From: SCRA01 sp035533275
Lineage (GTDB): Bacteria; Vulcanimicrobiota; Vulcanimicrobiia; Vulcanimicrobiales; SCRA01
DNA: 35,327 nucleotides
Reading direction: 5' to 3'
Assembly: GCA_035533275.1 (NCBI GenBank)
Contig: DATLUD010000069.1
Location: 1-35,327 of the forward strand
Positions within the stretch are counted from its first letter, which is position 1. Every line of letters starts with the position of its first letter. The notes beneath the pieces were generated by a model, which saw only the letters and a list, made by a program, of their open reading frames with translations, did not search any database and had not been told where the DNA came from. The translations under genes were made by a program, and so were the position numbers. This document shows positions 33,574 to 35,327 of the stretch, piece by piece.

Positions 33574-33603
33574 GGCGCCGCGCGCAACATGGCGTGCGGC
33601 GCC
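33574..33603 (-). repeat. Dyad between cupin gene and binding-protein gene
   Basis: GGCGCCGC and GCGGCGCC, 8-bp stem with a 14-nt loop, just behind the cupin stop. No U-run; it could be a terminator or an RNA-stabilising hairpin upstream of the transporter genes. Confidence 0.4.
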
Positions 33604-33608
33604 GGATG

Positions 33609-34013
33609 CTATGTGGCTTTGATGCCGTGCAGGCCGTACGACGCGTCCTTCACCGTGAAGAAGACGACGTCGGCCTCCGGCGTTGCGACCGCGTGGTGGA
33701 TCGTATCGGCGGGAACGTAGATCACTTGGCCCGGCTTGACGGTGCGGCGCTGGCCGCCCACCTCGGACTGGATCGTGCCCTCGAGCACGAAGATCCATTG
33801 CTCGTTGGGGTGGGAGTGCGGCTCGGAGCCGGTGCCCGCCGGCATGCGCATGAGCGCGACGATCATCCGATCGCCTTCGACGCACGCGCCGTTGGCCGTG
33901 GAGTACTCGGGGCCACCCATGATCGGATCGATCTTCGCGAGCTCGAAGTAGTACTCTCCGGGCTGGGCGCGCTTGGCGCCGGGGGTGCGGGCGGCGGTGG
34001 CATGCTCTGCCAT
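33609..34013 (-). CDS. Small cupin-domain protein
   Basis: A protein of 134 aa forming one conserved-barrel domain. Metal-binding motifs are visible: GSEPHSHPNEQWIFVLEG (motif 1 with two His and a Glu-equivalent Gln/Glu) and PADTIHHAV (motif 2). Typical cupin_2 proteins are small metal enzymes or binding proteins; a substrate cannot be inferred. ATG follows GGAGG. It lies 45 nt behind the kelch gene. Confidence 0.85.
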   Translation of the reverse strand: MAEHATAARTPGAKRAQPGEYYFELAKIDPIMGGPEYSTANGACVEGDRMIVALMRMPAGTGSEPHSHPNEQWIFVLEGTIQSEVGGQRRTVKPGQVIYVPADTIHHAVATPEADVVFFTVKDASYGLHGIKAT

Positions 34014-34058
34014 CTGTGGTGCCTCCTGGTGGTGCTGAAACGACCGAATGGAATCGGA

Positions 34059-35120
34059 TCAAGGGCCTACGGCATAGGCCTCGTCGACGCCCGTCCACGA
34101 GCTGATGCCGGGCATGCCGTCGGATTGGAAGCTACCGCCCACGATGTGGAGTGCGCCTCCGACGAACGCGGCCGCGCAGCCGTGGCGGGCGACGGGCATG
34201 TGGGCCAGCTCCGTCCAGCTATTGGTGGCGGGATCGTAGGACTCGAAGGCCCAGTACGCCATCTTGCCGGCGGCGCTGGCGTACTCGCCGCACGACACGT
34301 AGATCTTCCCGTCGTGCGCGGCCCCGCAGACGTCGCCGCGGGGTAGCGGCGAGCGCCCCTTGTCGAGCCAGCGGTTGGTCGCGGGGTCGTACTCCTCCAC
34401 GCGGTCGGTGATGCTGGAGAGACCGACGAAAACCGCTCCGATCCGTCCGTCGATGGCGTAGATCTTGCCGTCGACGGCGGCCGCGAGAAAGTGGTTGACG
34501 GGCGTGGGCTTCGTGGCGCACGTGGACCACGTGTTGGCCGCCACGTCGTAGGCTTCGCAGGTGCCCACGACGCGCTCGGGGCCGCCGGCGATCAGGGTGG
34601 CGGTAGGATCGTTGGGGACGCCGGATGCCGCGCCGCCGATCACGTAGATCTTCCCCCCCACCGCGACCGCCTGTCCGGCGCCGCGGGGCGTGGGCAGCGG
34701 GGCGAGGGCCTTCCAGCTATCGCTGGCGGGGTCGTAGACCCACGAGTTGTTGATGGGCTTCCAGTAGATCTCGGGCGTGCCGTGCGGGTGGACGAAGCCG
34801 CCGAAAACGTAGATCTTGCCTTGATAGGCCGTCATCATGACGTGGTGCGCGGGAAGGGCCATCGGCTTCTTCTGGGTCCAGGCGTTGGTGGCGCCGTCGT
34901 AAGCGTAGACCAATCCCAGCGGCCGGCCGTTGAGGTATCCACCCATCACGTACATGGTGTCGCCGATCGCGGTGCCGTAGAGCTCGCCGATCGGGTGCGG
35001 GAACGGTGCCGCGTTCGTCCACGTGCCTTGCGCGTGGGCGACCGATGTGGTTCCGAGGAAAGCTGCGACCATGAGCGCGGGCAAGAGCCAGGCGCGCCGA
35101 ACGAATCTCCTGATGCGCAT
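34059..35120 (-). CDS. Exported kelch-repeat beta-propeller protein
   Basis: A protein of 353 aa. A twin-Arg-containing basic start (RRFVRRAW), hydrophobic core and AHA give a Sec signal peptide ending near residue 30. Six kelch repeats follow, each with a KIYV-GG-like strand pair (MYVMGG, KIYVFGG, KIYVIGG, KIYAIDG, KIYVSCG, LHIVGG), so a six-bladed propeller is expected. The ATG at 35120 has GGAGG directly upstream; the longer in-frame TTG start would bury that site. Such proteins bind ligands or sugars; function here is unknown. Confidence 0.85.
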   Translation of the reverse strand: MRIRRFVRRAWLLPALMVAAFLGTTSVAHAQGTWTNAAPFPHPIGELYGTAIGDTMYVMGGYLNGRPLGLVYAYDGATNAWTQKKPMALPAHHVMMTAYQGKIYVFGGFVHPHGTPEIYWKPINNSWVYDPASDSWKALAPLPTPRGAGQAVAVGGKIYVIGGAASGVPNDPTATLIAGGPERVVGTCEAYDVAANTWSTCATKPTPVNHFLAAAVDGKIYAIDGRIGAVFVGLSSITDRVEEYDPATNRWLDKGRSPLPRGDVCGAAHDGKIYVSCGEYASAAGKMAYWAFESYDPATNSWTELAHMPVARHGCAAAFVGGALHIVGGSFQSDGMPGISSWTGVDEAYAVGP

Positions 35121-35327
35121 CGTATCCTCCAATGCTTGCTTGATGCCTATGGGGCGGGCGTGACCTCCTTATGGGCGAAGCGACGAGCCGAAGGAACAGG
35201 CTGGCGGGCGCTTACGGCAATAGCAACGCCACGCTCGCTCGAGACGCGAACGGAGCACGAGTACCCATCGAACGGTAGAGCTCTCATGGCCTGACCTCGC
35301 AACGCGACGCGTCATCGAGGGCCTCAC
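35121..35327. other. Region upstream of the kelch gene, no supported gene
   Basis: About 207 nt to the window edge. On the minus strand a frame is open from the edge to a TAA near 35173, which could be the end of a gene starting outside, but it shows no recognisable motif. AAGGAGG near 35167-35173 has no start codon at a suitable distance. No clear promoter was found. Confidence 0.4.

Noticed and set aside
35173..35327. C-terminal end of a gene entering from the right edge on the minus strand
   Set aside because: Open frame only about 50 codons in GC-rich sequence with no motif; cannot be supported without the outside sequence.

Overview
This is a GC-rich bacterial chromosome segment. It carries one long, almost entirely minus-strand block of translation genes with a complete tryptophan operon joined to its end, followed at the right by an ordinary accessory region. 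No marker fixes the taxonomy. Zinc-type uS14, C+ uS4, the GC content, the lack of infA and rpmD in their usual places and the repeat content would suit a poorly cultured Terrabacteria-type lineage such as Eremiobacterota or Armatimonadota, but that is only a low-confidence guess.

Layout, read along minus-strand transcription (high to low coordinates). At 28277-28248 a strong promoter (TTGACC, 18 nt, TATACT) starts rpsL-rpsG-fusA-tuf-rpsJ. An SRPBCC-fold gene then lies between rpsJ and rplC. A second strong promoter (TTGACA, 17 nt, TACTAT; 22676-22648) and a structured leader start rplC-rplD-rplW-rplB-rpsS-rplV-rpsC-rplP-rpmC-rpsQ-rplN-rplX-rplE-rpsN-rpsH-rplF-rplR-rpsE-rplO-secY-adk-map-rpmJ-rpsM plus a 122-codon unknown gene. 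A third promoter (TTGACG, 17 nt, TAAACT; 9475-9447) overlaps the stop codon of that unknown gene. It leads through a leader with a pseudoknot-like fold into rpsK-rpsD-rpoA-rplQ and, only 7 nt later, trpE-G-D-C-F-B-A. The -35 box of a fourth promoter (TTGACT, 18 nt, TATACT; 239-210) contains the trpA stop codon. Downstream of it are hairpins and a boxA-like antitermination sequence, so an rRNA operon very probably starts just beyond the left edge.

Two kinds of sequence interrupt the tightly packed operons. (1) A dispersed repeat of about 77 nt made of two stem-loops occurs five times (one tandem pair counted as two, plus a truncated sixth) in intergenic gaps, always in the same orientation relative to transcription and always with the same end facing the downstream start codon. 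Its terminal hairpin contains the Shine-Dalgarno GGGGAG of rpsC and rplF, and its stems show compensatory changes. The copy between secY and adk is flanked by a duplicated adk start region and leaves a 41-codon ORF that overlaps both neighbours as ATGA. (2) A single 274-bp element with 33-nt imperfect terminal inverted repeats separates rplD from rplW. Simple perfect dyads lie in several other gaps.

Right of 28.3 kb: a secreted lipoprotein of unknown function, a two-domain sulfurtransferase on the plus strand, a glutamate/aspartate-type ABC importer (SBP, two permeases, ATPase), a small cupin and an exported kelch-repeat protein. The most noteworthy unexplained elements are the SD-containing hairpin repeat, the inverted-repeat element in L4-L23, the pseudoknot leader before rpsK, and the two non-ribosomal genes embedded in the S10 and alpha gene clusters.
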